Shown piece after piece: positions 41,275 through 51,718 of a stretch of DNA of 64,000 nt. Position 1 is the stretch's first letter. Each line of letters begins with the position of its first letter. The DNA comes from Clostridium sp. AM34-11AC (GTDB lineage: Bacteria > Bacillota > Clostridia > Lachnospirales > Lachnospiraceae). The position numbers were made by a program, and so were the translations under genes. The stretch is from positions 75,572-139,571 of the forward strand of contig NZ_QWGL01000004.1 of assembly GCF_003435375.1 (NCBI RefSeq). The letters are read 5' to 3'. The notes under the pieces were generated by a model that saw only the letters and a list, made by a program, of their open reading frames with translations, ran no database searches and had not been told where the DNA came from.

Positions 41275-42172
41275 TCATGATCGGAATTGTGATCAGAGAG
41301 AACAGTGTATTGGTAAGCAGACATTTCGACGCATACACCGGATCCGATCCATATTTCTCCGCCAGAAGCGCCGTCGTGCTTCCCGCAGGCATCGCTGTAA
41401 GAATCACCGCGCACCCTGTCATGATCGGATCTGCATTTAACAGGCGCATGATAAAGAGCGCCAGAAATGGCAGTGCCACAAGGCGCATAAACGCCAGGTA
41501 CACAGTACTCCAGTCCTTAAAGGACGCCGGCGTCAGTTCCGTCATCATCGTCCCGATCAGGACCATGGACAGCGGAGTTGTACAGTTTCCAAGTCCTGTG
41601 ATAGACTTTGCCAGAAATTCCGACAGAGTAAAGTCTGTGAAGCTTCTGAAAAGTCCGATAAAGATCACGATCACGCACGGATTCAGCATGACCTTCTTAA
41701 ACGCCGCCTTTTTATCCGCCTCCGCCGTGAAAATCGATACTCCCGCCGTCCACATAAAGATACGGTTCGGGATAATAAAGATCGACGCCAGGAACATTCC
41801 CGCCTCGCCGAGCACCGCCTTCACGATCGGCAGCCCCAAAAACGCCGCGTTATTGACGAGTGTGGCATACTGTAAGACGGATTTTTTCTCCTTCGGATAC
41901 ATGTTGTAGACAACTTTTCCACCTATCCATGCCGCGAAGCAGATAAAAAATGCCACTCCGAGACACAGGGCTGCCTGTTTTAACATGTCCAATGTGATAT
42001 GCATGCTGAAGGAGTTAAAGATCATACAGGGCAGCGTGATCCTGAGAACAAAATCCGTGAGCTTTCCCTGCATCTTTTTTTCAATAATTCCACGCTTTCT
42101 GCAGTAAAATCCCACCGCCATGTACACGAGCAGGATCGCCTGGGTCGAAAGCATCTTCATAAAATTTTCCAT
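41261..42172 (-). CDS. AEC-family (auxin efflux carrier-like) transporter
   Basis: A 303-residue membrane protein with about 10 hydrophobic segments. The Membrane_trans (PF03547) fold is indicated by YATLVNNAAFLGLPIVKAVLG near residue 105 and the C-terminal TAMPAGSTTALLAEKYG. Family members export organic acids such as malate, or other small anions. The ATG at 42172 follows AAGGG by 5 bases; the frame opens earlier with a GTG but no site. Confidence 0.9.
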   Translation of the reverse strand: MENFMKMLSTQAILLVYMAVGFYCRKRGIIEKKMQGKLTDFVLRITLPCMIFNSFSMHITLDMLKQAALCLGVAFFICFAAWIGGKVVYNMYPKEKKSVLQYATLVNNAAFLGLPIVKAVLGEAGMFLASIFIIPNRIFMWTAGVSIFTAEADKKAAFKKVMLNPCVIVIFIGLFRSFTDFTLSEFLAKSITGLGNCTTPLSMVLIGTMMTELTPASFKDWSTVYLAFMRLVALPFLALFIMRLLNADPIMTGCAVILTAMPAGSTTALLAEKYGSDPVYASKCLLTNTLFSLITIPIMTLFI

Positions 42173-42204
42173 CTGGTCCCTTATTTCTAAATACACACAG
42201 TCCG

Positions 42205-42249
42205 AAAAAAGGCTATGCAGGGAACAGCGTTTCCGCCGCCTGCACAGCC
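42205..42249 (-). terminator. Terminator of guaB
   Basis: GGCTGTGCAGG / CCCTGCATAGCC stem followed by TTTTTTCGG on the minus strand. Confidence 0.8.
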
Positions 42250-42274
42250 CTTTGCTGCCCTCTCGGGATTAAAA

Positions 42275-43756
<1,482 letters not shown>

Positions 43757-43820
43757 TTATTATGTTTAAAAAAAATATAACTAAAAACCGTCATAACGTC
43801 AGTTCCAGTTATTACTGTAG

Positions 43821-43849
43821 AGTATAACAGCTTTGTCGAATTTTAGCAA
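43821..43849 (-). promoter_or_regulatory. Promoter of guaB
   Basis: Minus-strand TTGCTA (43844-43849) and TATACT (43821-43826), 17-bp spacer; leader about 85 nt. Confidence 0.65.
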
Positions 43850-43985
43850 CAGGCAATTCATATAATTTTTTTGCGATTTTATATTATTTTTACTTATAAA
43901 CATACAGAAAATTTCTTTATCCTTCTGTCATTTTCCAACGTATCTTTCGTTTTCTTCCAACGGCTGCGTTTTCCCTCCGGATGAT

Positions 43986-45077
43986 CTACCTGTAATCCTT
44001 TAATATCTCCAGGAATTCCCGGTTTTCTTCATGGGAGCGGACGCAGATCCTGTAGAATCGTCTGTCAAGCAGTCTGTAATTCCTGCATGACCGGATCAGG
44101 ATCCCCCGTTCCAGAAAATATTCGTACAGCCAGGATTCCTGACCGGTCTTGAAATCCTTAAACAGGAGGAAATTCGCGTCCGAGTGGAATACCGTGAATC
44201 CCGCTTTCGTCAATCCGTCAGAAAGATACTGCCGTTCTTTCGCCACCGTCTCCCGCATCTTTTTCAAAAAAGGGATCCGTTCTTCCGAAAGTGCCACATA
44301 TCCCGCTTCCTGAGCCGGGATTGAAACACTCCAGGGCTGCCAGTTCGTCTCCATCCGGTCCAGGAGTTGCCTGCTCGTACAGAATCCATATCCCAGCCGC
44401 AATCCCGCCATGGCATATGTCTTTGTGAATGCCCGGAGAAGAAATAAGTTTCCGCCATGTTCCGGTCTTCCGGTCTCCCAGTCGAGAAATTCGCGGATAC
44501 AGCCGCAGCTTCGCTCCTCATCAAGGAATTCCACAAAGCATTCGTCCAGAACCAGCAGGATCCCATGTTTCTTGCAGTAGTCTAAGATTTTTGAAAGATC
44601 TGCCTGACGGATCATGGCCCCTGTGGGATTCGCCGGAGTGCATAAAAATATGATCTCCGGCTGCTCTGCTCTCAAAAAATCCAGAAATTCCGATATATTT
44701 AAGAAAAAAGATTCCGCCTCTTTTAAATAGAAAAAAGCGATTTCTGTCCCACAGGATCTCAACGCCGTTTCATACTCCGCGAAAGATGGCGCAGGGATCA
44801 CTGCCTTTTTCGGCCGTACCTCCTGTACCAGCCGGAAGATCAATTCCGCCGCCCCGTTTCCGAAGATCATCTGATCTTCCGGGACACCGGTAAGCTCTGA
44901 CAACCGTCCCCGCAGGTTTTCGCAGGAGCTGTCCGGATATCCTGTACAGAAGGCAATGCTCCTCTGGGCTGCCTCCCAGACAAAATTCGGCATTCCCAAG
45001 GGATTTACGTTGACCGAGAAATCCAGCTCCACATTCCGGTTCCGGTAGATATCACCGCCGTGTCCGTACTCCATCAT
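43986..45077 (-). CDS. PLP-dependent aminotransferase-fold enzyme, CobD/HisC-like
   Basis: A 363-residue fold-type I PLP enzyme. It starts MMEYGHGGDIYRN and has DFSVNVNPLGMP, characteristic of CobD (L-threonine-O-3-phosphate decarboxylase) rather than HisC. PLP features are IFGNGAAELIFRL, CTPANPTGAMI, LLVLDECFVEFL (Asp) and the Schiff-base Lys in RAFTKTYAMAGLRLGYG near residue 222. Its position after cobU in a cobalamin block supports CobD, which makes aminopropanol phosphate for the lower loop. ATGA overlap with cobU. Confidence 0.85.
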   Translation of the reverse strand: MMEYGHGGDIYRNRNVELDFSVNVNPLGMPNFVWEAAQRSIAFCTGYPDSSCENLRGRLSELTGVPEDQMIFGNGAAELIFRLVQEVRPKKAVIPAPSFAEYETALRSCGTEIAFFYLKEAESFFLNISEFLDFLRAEQPEIIFLCTPANPTGAMIRQADLSKILDYCKKHGILLVLDECFVEFLDEERSCGCIREFLDWETGRPEHGGNLFLLRAFTKTYAMAGLRLGYGFCTSRQLLDRMETNWQPWSVSIPAQEAGYVALSEERIPFLKKMRETVAKERQYLSDGLTKAGFTVFHSDANFLLFKDFKTGQESWLYEYFLERGILIRSCRNYRLLDRRFYRICVRSHEENREFLEILKDYR

Positions 45078-46309
45078 GTCTCACCGCCCTTTAAAGCCAT
45101 CGGGATCCCGCAGACAACGCGGCATACCTTCACCGCCCGCGCCGCCAGATACTGGCAGGCGTCCCCACTCATCTCCCGCCACAGGCGGTCTGTTTTATCG
45201 ATGGGAACGATTCCGCAGCCGATCTCGTCGCAGGTGATGACTGCGTTGGGATTCTTCTCAAGGATCATATCCAGATACCGGTACATGACCTCTTCGATCC
45301 GGATCTCGATATCTTCCGTTTCTTTCGTCTGCACTCTGACCATCTTTGTTTCTCCGGCAGATGTTCTTTCAGCCGGATCCCTCACAGCTTCAGTTCTCTC
45401 ATTGATTTCACTGCGGATACTGTCGCAGAACACTCTGTCATCCTCTCTCTTCGCGTCATACTCACCCAGTACTGCGTCTATCAGCCTTCGAATATAGATA
45501 TGAAGATTCAGAACAGCCTCCGAATCAAACGCGTCTTCCAACGGTGACTGTTCGCCGTCTGCCACAAGAATGAAGCGGTTTTCTTCCGTCACCGCCTCAC
45601 GCATCGCAAGGTTTGATTTCCCCTGATACGCGCCTCCTACAAAAAGCCTGATCCCTCTCTGACGATCCACAGATCGATCCGTTCTTCTCTCTTCCACTTC
45701 CGTATCTTCCCTCTTCTTTTTCTTCACCATCACCGGCTCACCGCAGATCACCTCGTACACTTCATCCGCCTCCCCGGCCAACGTACAGTTGATTCCGCCC
45801 AACAGCTTCCGGTACGCTTCCGTCTCCTCCGAGTACGGCCCCTGATCCCCGGACACATCATTTGTCACGATCACCAGAAAGTCCGCATTTTTTCTGATCA
45901 TCCTGATTCCTTCCAATATCCGTTCCATCGCGCCATTCTCCGGATCTTCCATGTCCCGGCGGTACATCTCGTTCGCCGCAAGATTGGAAACACACTCTAA
46001 CAGACACCGGCTCCCAGCGGGGACCTCCGCCTTCGAAAGATCCACAGGGCACTCGATGGTCATAAAATTCTTTTTTTCCCGCATTTTGCGGTGTTTTCGG
46101 ATCCGCTCCCTGCACTCCTCGTCCCAGGCGATCATGGTTGCAAGATAGAAGGACGGCTGATGGCGCAGATCCGTTTTCCGGGCGCCGCCGCGCATCGATT
46201 TTCCGGCGGCTTCCGCCATCACCTCTTCTTTCTTTGCCTGTTCTACGATCAGGGTCTCTGCAAATGCGGACTTTCCGCTGGAGCTTCCCCCATTTATCAG
46301 GATCATCAT
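45074..46309 (-). CDS. cobU: Tandem CobU-like protein (adenosylcobinamide kinase/guanylyltransferase, two domains)
   Basis: A 411-residue protein, about twice the usual 175-200. The first domain (1-195) is a full CobU: P-loop GGSSSGKS (7-14), the motif RIRKHRKMR with His73, the likely guanylylated residue, VTNDVSGDQGPYS near 150 and ADEVYEVICGEP at the end. After a charged linker (196-218) a second CobU-like domain (219-408) has P-loop VGGAYQGKS (224-232) and CDEIGCGIVPIDK (360-372), but no equivalent of the His motif. CobU phosphorylates and then GMP-activates adenosylcobinamide. The second domain may be structural or carry one activity only. Confidence 0.85.
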   Translation of the reverse strand: MMILINGGSSSGKSAFAETLIVEQAKKEEVMAEAAGKSMRGGARKTDLRHQPSFYLATMIAWDEECRERIRKHRKMREKKNFMTIECPVDLSKAEVPAGSRCLLECVSNLAANEMYRRDMEDPENGAMERILEGIRMIRKNADFLVIVTNDVSGDQGPYSEETEAYRKLLGGINCTLAGEADEVYEVICGEPVMVKKKKREDTEVEERRTDRSVDRQRGIRLFVGGAYQGKSNLAMREAVTEENRFILVADGEQSPLEDAFDSEAVLNLHIYIRRLIDAVLGEYDAKREDDRVFCDSIRSEINERTEAVRDPAERTSAGETKMVRVQTKETEDIEIRIEEVMYRYLDMILEKNPNAVITCDEIGCGIVPIDKTDRLWREMSGDACQYLAARAVKVCRVVCGIPMALKGGET

Positions 46310-46321
46310 ATTCTTTCTACT

Positions 46322-47530
46322 CTATCCTCTCGATTTTTCTTCCCGATCCGCATTTTCTCCGGACTTTCCGATCATATAATACGCTGCGGCCACTGTCACG
46401 CCGTCCTCCGCTTCCTTATGGATCAGGATCCTGCACTCAGAAGCTCTCACGCCCAGCCTGCACGCAGCCACTGCGGACCGCTCACAGACATTTCCGGTTC
46501 CCGTGGTCTTCCGCACAAATTCTGACTCCGGGAAATCCCCCGGCTGTCCATTTAACTCCTCACTGGAAAATGTCAGAAACGGCACCTGAAGTTCCTTTGC
46601 GAATTCGATGAGTCCCTGCTCCTGCTTCTTGATGTCGATGCTCGCCGCCGCAAAGACGCTTCGCAGATCGATCCCGTTCCGCTCCATCGCACTTTCCACC
46701 GCAGTCCGGATCTTCTCAACAGGTGTCCCGCGTTTACAGCCGATTCCAAGTGCCACACACCGTGGGATCAGGCGCAGGACGCGGTTCTCCGGAATCCCTT
46801 TCTTTTCTTTTCCGGACACCGTAATCCAGAGATTCCGCTTACAGATCCGATCCTCAAAAAGTCCCTCCGGAATCTTCTTCCACGCTGAAAATCCGAAATC
46901 TGAGAACACTCCCACCGGCTCACCCGCAAGGATATCAGCCGAAATCTCCTTCGCAAGTTTCCGGTCCGTGATCACAAATCCATGATCCTTTGCGAACACG
47001 TCCACCGCAAATTTCTTCTCCACATCCGTCGCCGTCGTCACCACCGGCACTGCTCCGATCCCGGAAGCCACCATTTCCGCCAGCCGGTTCGCTCCGCCCA
47101 CATGTCCGGAGAGAAGCGGGATCACAAACTGTCCCGCCTCATCCACACAGACCACCGCAGGGTCCTGAAATTTATCCCGCACATATGGCGCAATGGAGCG
47201 CACCGCGATCCCACAGGCACCCACAAAAATAAGAGCATCGTCCCGCAGAAAAGCCTCCTTCGTCCACTCCGAAAGTCCGCCCTCCGGCACTGCCTGATAA
47301 GGCACTCCGGCATCCGTCGCCGCAAGCTGGAGCGCGTACCGCCCGGCGATCCACAGAGACTGATACAGAGTACCCCCCTCACAGGATCTGTCCTCGGTCT
47401 TTGCGCTCCTATCACGATGTTCCGGACAGGACGCATTCGCGAAAGCTTCAGAAGCTCCGGAAAGGGTGTCATTGATCCGCTTCATCGTCTCAAATCCGTC
47501 TCTCGTAAAACAAATAAGCGATATATTCAT
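46322..47530 (-). CDS. cbiG: Cobalt-precorrin 5A hydrolase CbiG
   Basis: A 402-residue anaerobic cobalamin-pathway enzyme that opens the delta-lactone of cobalt-precorrin-5A and releases acetaldehyde. Domains in order: CbiG_N with FVGACGIAVRSIAPYV and VIPLLSGHVGGANRLAE (about 95-155), a middle region, and CbiG_C with VALGIGCKRGTPVEKI and the Cys/Thr-rich KTTGTGNVCERSA. ATG at 47530 is 7 bases after AAGGGA. First gene of cbiG-cobU-cobD. Other corrin-ring genes are absent from the window. Confidence 0.93.
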   Translation of the reverse strand: MNISLICFTRDGFETMKRINDTLSGASEAFANASCPEHRDRSAKTEDRSCEGGTLYQSLWIAGRYALQLAATDAGVPYQAVPEGGLSEWTKEAFLRDDALIFVGACGIAVRSIAPYVRDKFQDPAVVCVDEAGQFVIPLLSGHVGGANRLAEMVASGIGAVPVVTTATDVEKKFAVDVFAKDHGFVITDRKLAKEISADILAGEPVGVFSDFGFSAWKKIPEGLFEDRICKRNLWITVSGKEKKGIPENRVLRLIPRCVALGIGCKRGTPVEKIRTAVESAMERNGIDLRSVFAAASIDIKKQEQGLIEFAKELQVPFLTFSSEELNGQPGDFPESEFVRKTTGTGNVCERSAVAACRLGVRASECRILIHKEAEDGVTVAAAYYMIGKSGENADREEKSRG

Positions 47531-47593
47531 AATTGATTCCCTTCCGAGATCTGATTTTTCCATATCGTTGAATTGCCGCATCTCTCTTCCCTA

Positions 47594-47633
47594 ATTATAA
47601 AAGAAAACCGCCATTGTTTCAATGGCAGTTTTC
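47594..47633 (-). promoter_or_regulatory. cbiG promoter overlapping the SASP terminator
   Basis: Minus-strand TTGAAA (47617-47622) and TATAAT (47594-47599), 17-bp spacer. The -35 is the loop and inner stem of a 14-bp hairpin (47603-47633; GAAAACTGCCATTG / CAATGGCGGTTTTC) followed by TTTT, which also serves as the terminator of the SASP gene. Confidence 0.7.
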
Positions 47634-47849
47634 CTCTGGATTCTCCTTATCCTGCGTTTTCGCGGACATTTCTCTCTTCTTTTTTGTCACAAGACCGCCG
47701 ATCCTGCCGCTCTCTTTTGCGGTAAGGCATCGCCAGCCACCGGCGATTACCTTGTCCGCCAGCCCCAGCTCCTTCGCAATCTCGAATTTCATCCGGTCCT
47801 CCGGCTTTAAGTGCTCCGGATCCACCGGTTCTCTTTTTTTCTTCGACAC
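47619..47849 (-). CDS. Small acid-soluble spore protein, alpha/beta-type
   Basis: A 76-residue protein with Lys-rich ends. The core MKFEIAKELGL is the GPR protease cleavage region of alpha/beta SASPs, and LTAKESGRIGGLVTKKKRE is the second conserved DNA-binding helix. The N-terminal extension VDPEHLKPEDR is typical of a clostridial subgroup. SASPs coat spore DNA and protect it from UV and heat. GTG start 9 bases after AAGGAG. Expression is probably under forespore sigma-G, but I did not find a clear sigma-G site. Confidence 0.85.
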   Translation of the reverse strand: MSKKKREPVDPEHLKPEDRMKFEIAKELGLADKVIAGGWRCLTAKESGRIGGLVTKKKREMSAKTQDKENPEENCH

Positions 47850-47931
47850 AGGCTCACGCTCCTTCCATAAGGAGAGTATACCCGCTGTCCAGTACTTTCA
47901 TACAGATCGGTTTCTCTTAAGATCCCATTAT

Positions 47932-48681
47932 TTATTTTGCGTATCCGTTCTCACCCTGGAACACGACGATCTTTTCTGCTTTATTTCCGTTCTCATCATT
48001 CCAGATCAGGATCTCGGTTCCTTCTGTGAGGTCTTCCTCGGAGACAATATTTCTTGTCAGATATGGAAGAAGTCTTGTTTCAGCGGTAATCATGTAATTG
48101 ATCCCATTCTCGGCTGTGAGGATCCGCTCACCTTCTGTATTTGCAGCCATCAATTCCTTTACCTTCGTGTATCTCGGGAAATCATATCCCTCTGCCTGTA
48201 CTAAGATCAGCAGACCATTTGTAATCGGCGGAAGGCTCAACGTCATTGCCTCGTCTACATAAGCGCTGATGGTATTTCCTTCTTTCAGATCACTGAGTTC
48301 CACCGGATAACCATTCTCTGCATCCAGAACCTTCGTATCCTCTGCGATCGTAATTACAACATCCTCATCAAATCCATTATCCTGGCGATGCATCGTAAGC
48401 TGTCCATCTTCCACAGAAACGATCGTTCCCATCATCGGATCAGACTCACTCGCGGACTCCGTGTCTGCCGCTCCACTTTCCTGACCGGTACCGTCCGGAA
48501 GTTTTCCCGCCTCGTTTTCCGTAGTCGCAGATGTCTCAGTTCCTGCAGGAGTCTCAACGGCTGTCGTTTTTGTCTCCTCCTTTGTCTGTCCATCCGCCTT
48601 GCCGCATCCGGTGATCCCCATAGATGCAATCATCATGGCCGCACAGGCCAGCGCTGTCATTCTTTTCATATTTTTCGTCAT
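47932..48681 (-). CDS. Predicted lipoprotein of unknown function
   Basis: A 249-residue exported protein. The signal peptide has the hydrophobic core LACAAMMIASMG and lipobox ITGC (Cys26). A Thr/Glu/Ser-rich linker covers about 27-80. The mature region has GTIVSVEDGQLTMHRQD, a beta-rich pattern common in proteins with a short OB- or stalk-like repeat, then an uncharacterised domain with NGLLILVQAEGYDFPRY. I recognise no catalytic motif. Alone between the SASP gene and rpsA. Strong GGAGG site upstream. Confidence 0.8.
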   Translation of the reverse strand: MTKNMKRMTALACAAMMIASMGITGCGKADGQTKEETKTTAVETPAGTETSATTENEAGKLPDGTGQESGAADTESASESDPMMGTIVSVEDGQLTMHRQDNGFDEDVVITIAEDTKVLDAENGYPVELSDLKEGNTISAYVDEAMTLSLPPITNGLLILVQAEGYDFPRYTKVKELMAANTEGERILTAENGINYMITAETRLLPYLTRNIVSEEDLTEGTEILIWNDENGNKAEKIVVFQGENGYAK

Positions 48682-49067
48682 AATAAAATTCCTCCTGTTC
48701 TCTTGTATCGGTCTTTGCCGGACTGCATTGTTTTACAGCGTTCTCCTTCAAATACCGATTTGCGGCCGTCCTGATTTTCCAAGGTTACTGTTCACAGTAA
48801 CTTTTCAGGTTCTTCCGCCGTCTTTTGCTTTTGTACGGTTATCTTAACATACAAACCTTGAGATTACACTATGATTTCAATTACAAATCCCTTACGCATT
48901 TTTGTAGTGCGGGCATAATTTGCGGCATTTCTGCGGCAGGCTTCGCGGCCTCTGAAATCCGTTTCGATCGGCATCGAAAAATAACTCCGACGCATGACAA
49001 TGCCGCAGACCCCCGCAGGCATGAAATTTGACTCACTGTTTATAAAAATGAATGTGTCCTGTTGCGC
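48682..49067. other. Intergenic region with inverted repeats, no convincing gene
   Basis: Contains GTTACTG / CAGTAAC (about 48785-48803), TGCGGCATT / AATGCCGCA arms at about 48920 and 48998 and a short 71-codon minus-strand frame that runs through them. The frame lacks a good ribosome site and recognisable family, so I do not call it. Confidence 0.5.
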
Positions 49068-49102
49068 AAAAAAGGACACCGCCCGTAAAGAACGATGTCC
49101 TC
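49068..49102 (-). terminator. Terminator of the rpsA operon
   Basis: GGACA(TCG) / (CGG)TGTCC stem followed by TTTTTT on the minus strand. Confidence 0.7.
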
Positions 49103-49132
49103 GAAAATTCTTATTTAAGAATCACCTTCGGA

Positions 49133-50212
49133 TTACTCCTCTGTCTGCTCCTGTGCGTTGTCAGCCTCGAGAGCCTTCATGCTTAAGCTGATCTTTCTGT
49201 CTGCCTCGTTGAAGTCAACGATCTTAGCAGTGATCTCCTGACCGATGGAAAGTACATCAGCCGGCTTAGCAACGTGCTCTCTGGAGATCTGGGATACATG
49301 AAGCAGAGCGTCTACGCCCGGCTCAAGCTCAACGAATGCGCCGAAGTCAGTCATACGAGCTACCTTACCTGTAACTACGTTGCCTACTGCGTACTTCTCA
49401 GCAGCGTCAGCCCACGGATTTGTCTCCGGGAACTTCATGGAAAGGGCAATCTTCTCACCGTTGATGTCTTTGATGAGAGCTGTTACCTTATCGCCAACCT
49501 TGAAGACCTTCTTCGGGTTCTCGATTCTGCCCCAGGACATCTCGGAGATGTGGAGTAAACCGTCAGCGCCGCCGAGATCGATGAATGCACCGAAATCAGT
49601 TACGTTCTTAACAGTTCCTTCTACCTTGTCACCTACATGGATCTTCTCGAAGAGAGCTTTCTGCATCTCAGCCTTCTTAGCAACGATAAGCTGCTTGCGG
49701 TCGCCGATGACTCTTCTTCTTCTCGGATTGAACTCTGTGATAACGAATTCGATCTCTTTATCAGCATATTTGGATAAATCTTTCTCATATACGTCGGATA
49801 CAAGACTTGCCGGGATGAAGATTCTAGCTTCGTCCACGATCACACTTAAACCGCCGTCAAGAACCTGGGAAACCTTTGCTGTAAGAACCTCGTGGTTCTC
49901 AAATGCCTCCTCAAGTCTCTTATTTCCTCTGTCTGCAGCCAGTCTCTTGTAGGAAAGAGCGACCTGACCCTCACCGTCGTTCACCTTTACGACTTTGGCT
50001 TCCATCTCGTCACCAACATGTACAAGATTTCTTAAGTCTACGTTGGACTCGTTTGTGTATTCACTGCGGGTAATGATGCCATCAGACTTGTAACCAATAT
50101 TTAAAACGATTTCGTCTTCTTTTACGTCAATGACCTTACCGGTGACAACCTCTCCTGTACGTATTGTTTTTAATGATTCTTCTAACATTTGTTCAAAACT
50201 TAACTCTGACAT
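49133..50212 (-). CDS. rpsA: 30S ribosomal protein S1 (four S1 domains)
   Basis: A 359-residue protein with four S1/OB repeats: VVTGKVIDVKEDEIVLNIGYKSDG (about 21), VLTAKVSQVLDGGLSV (about 108), KVEGTVKNVTDFGAFIDLGGADG (about 193) and VVTGKVARMTDFGAFVELEPGVD (about 280). Firmicutes S1 homologues are shorter than the six-domain E. coli form and may bind mRNA less tightly. AGGAGG lies 10 bases before the ATG. It overlaps the end of ispH by 13 nt; in many clostridia the two are one fused protein. Confidence 0.93.
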   Translation of the reverse strand: MSELSFEQMLEESLKTIRTGEVVTGKVIDVKEDEIVLNIGYKSDGIITRSEYTNESNVDLRNLVHVGDEMEAKVVKVNDGEGQVALSYKRLAADRGNKRLEEAFENHEVLTAKVSQVLDGGLSVIVDEARIFIPASLVSDVYEKDLSKYADKEIEFVITEFNPRRRRVIGDRKQLIVAKKAEMQKALFEKIHVGDKVEGTVKNVTDFGAFIDLGGADGLLHISEMSWGRIENPKKVFKVGDKVTALIKDINGEKIALSMKFPETNPWADAAEKYAVGNVVTGKVARMTDFGAFVELEPGVDALLHVSQISREHVAKPADVLSIGQEITAKIVDFNEADRKISLSMKALEADNAQEQTEE

Positions 50213-51045
50213 TTAGTATGAACCTCCTCGATAATATTGTTTGGGGTTGACGCCCCGGCCGTAATACCTACACTGCGCACAGAACTAATACATTCAGGAT
50301 TAAAGTCGCCCAGAGTCTGGATGTAATAGGTGTTTTTACATTCCTTCCGGCAGATATCGTATAGCTTCTGGGTATTCGAGCTGTGTTTCCCGCCGATAAC
50401 CAGCATCACGTCCACCTGTGAGGCTATCCTCATCGCTTCCACTTGTCTTTCCTGTGTTGCATTGCAAATCGTATTTAAAACAGTTATATCATACCTCGTT
50501 TTAGAAATTTTTTCAACTATATCTTGAAATTTCTTGTAATTAAATGTCGTCTGGGATACAATACAAAGCTTCTCATTTTCCGGAAGCTGCAGCTTAAGAA
50601 AATCATCCATGTCCTCGATGACCACTGTCCGCTCATCTCCCCATCCCTTGATGCCCTGCACCTCCGGATGGTCCTCACTGCCTATGATCAGAACTTTTCT
50701 TCCTTCTGCTGACTGTTTTTCGACGATCCGGTGGATCTTTTTCACATAGGGACATGTGGCATCCACGATTTCCACATCGTTTTCCTTTAAGATCTCGTAG
50801 ACATTTTTTCCGACACCGTGGGAGCGGATCACAACAACAGCGTTCCGGATCGTCTTCAATTCTTCTAAAGAGTCGATGACCTCCACACCCTTTTCCCTGA
50901 GATCGCCCACGACCTGCTCATTATGGATAATTGGACCGTAGGTGTAGATCCTTTTTTCCGTCCTGCCGATCTGATCATATACTTTTTCCACGGCACGCTT
51001 CACACCAAAGCAGAAGCCTGCTGTCTTTGCAACTGTTACTTCCAT
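50200..51045 (-). CDS. ispH: 4-hydroxy-3-methylbut-2-enyl diphosphate reductase
   Basis: A 281-residue [4Fe-4S] enzyme, the last step of the MEP isoprenoid pathway. The three cluster cysteines are in KTAGFCFGVKRAVE (Cys12), DATCPYVKKIH near residue 95 and TICNATQERQ near residue 190. Substrate motifs IRSHGVG and GGKHSSNT are present. Start ATG at 51045, one base after the cmk stop; AGGG lies 8 bases before it. It is a separate gene from rpsA but overlaps it. Confidence 0.95.
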   Translation of the reverse strand: MEVTVAKTAGFCFGVKRAVEKVYDQIGRTEKRIYTYGPIIHNEQVVGDLREKGVEVIDSLEELKTIRNAVVVIRSHGVGKNVYEILKENDVEIVDATCPYVKKIHRIVEKQSAEGRKVLIIGSEDHPEVQGIKGWGDERTVVIEDMDDFLKLQLPENEKLCIVSQTTFNYKKFQDIVEKISKTRYDITVLNTICNATQERQVEAMRIASQVDVMLVIGGKHSSNTQKLYDICRKECKNTYYIQTLGDFNPECISSVRSVGITAGASTPNNIIEEVHTKCQS

Positions 51046-51046
51046 C

Positions 51047-51718
51047 TTACGCACCCTGCTTCTTATCGATCATCGCTGTGATCGTGTCCACGACCTCTTT
51101 TAACGTCATGTCGGAGCTGTCAAGGAGTACGGCGTCATCCGCCTGTTTCAACGGGGAATTCTCCCGGTGCATATCCCGGTAATCCCGTTCGATGATGTCC
51201 TTCTCGATCTCATCGAGATCGCAGGCTGTTCCTTTCTCCTTAAGCTCATGATAGCGGCGTTTCGCCCGGACTGCGGAGCTTGCGGTCAGATATACCTTCA
51301 CATCGGCATCCGGCAGGACACAGGTTCCGATGTCGCGTCCATCCATGATCACGTCCGCCTTCTTTGCCAGATCTTTCTGGAGTTCCACGAGCTTCTCACG
51401 GACCTTCTTGTAGACGGATGTGGCTGAAGCCATGTTTCCGACCTCTTCGGTGCGGATCAGCCCGGATACATTCTCGCCGTTTAAGATCACCTGCTGCGCA
51501 CCGTTCTCGTAACGGATCGTGATCTCCACCTTGTCAAGTACCGCGTTGATGGCGTTCTCGTCGGTCTTATCGATTCCCTGGCGCAGAAAATATAACGCCA
51601 TTGCCCGGTACATTGCTCCGGTATCCACATAGATAAAATTCTTCAGAGCTGCCACAGACTTTGCCACGGTGCTCTTTCCGGCTCCTGCCGGTCCGTCTAT
51701 TGCTACATTAAAAGACAT
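51047..51718 (-). CDS. cmk: Cytidylate kinase
   Basis: A 223-residue kinase phosphorylating CMP/dCMP. P-loop IDGPAGAGKST (about 7-17), then FIYVDTGAMYRAMA near residue 30, DGRDIGTCVLPDADVKVYLTAS near residue 128 and the lid RAKRRYHELKEKG. Placement beside ispH and rpsA is conserved in Firmicutes. GGGGAG precedes the ATG. Confidence 0.96.
   Translation of the reverse strand: MSFNVAIDGPAGAGKSTVAKSVAALKNFIYVDTGAMYRAMALYFLRQGIDKTDENAINAVLDKVEITIRYENGAQQVILNGENVSGLIRTEEVGNMASATSVYKKVREKLVELQKDLAKKADVIMDGRDIGTCVLPDADVKVYLTASSAVRAKRRYHELKEKGTACDLDEIEKDIIERDYRDMHRENSPLKQADDAVLLDSSDMTLKEVVDTITAMIDKKQGA

Noticed and set aside
48864..49079. 71-codon minus-strand frame upstream of the lipoprotein gene
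   Set aside because: Runs through inverted repeats, lacks a good ribosome site and matches no family I know.
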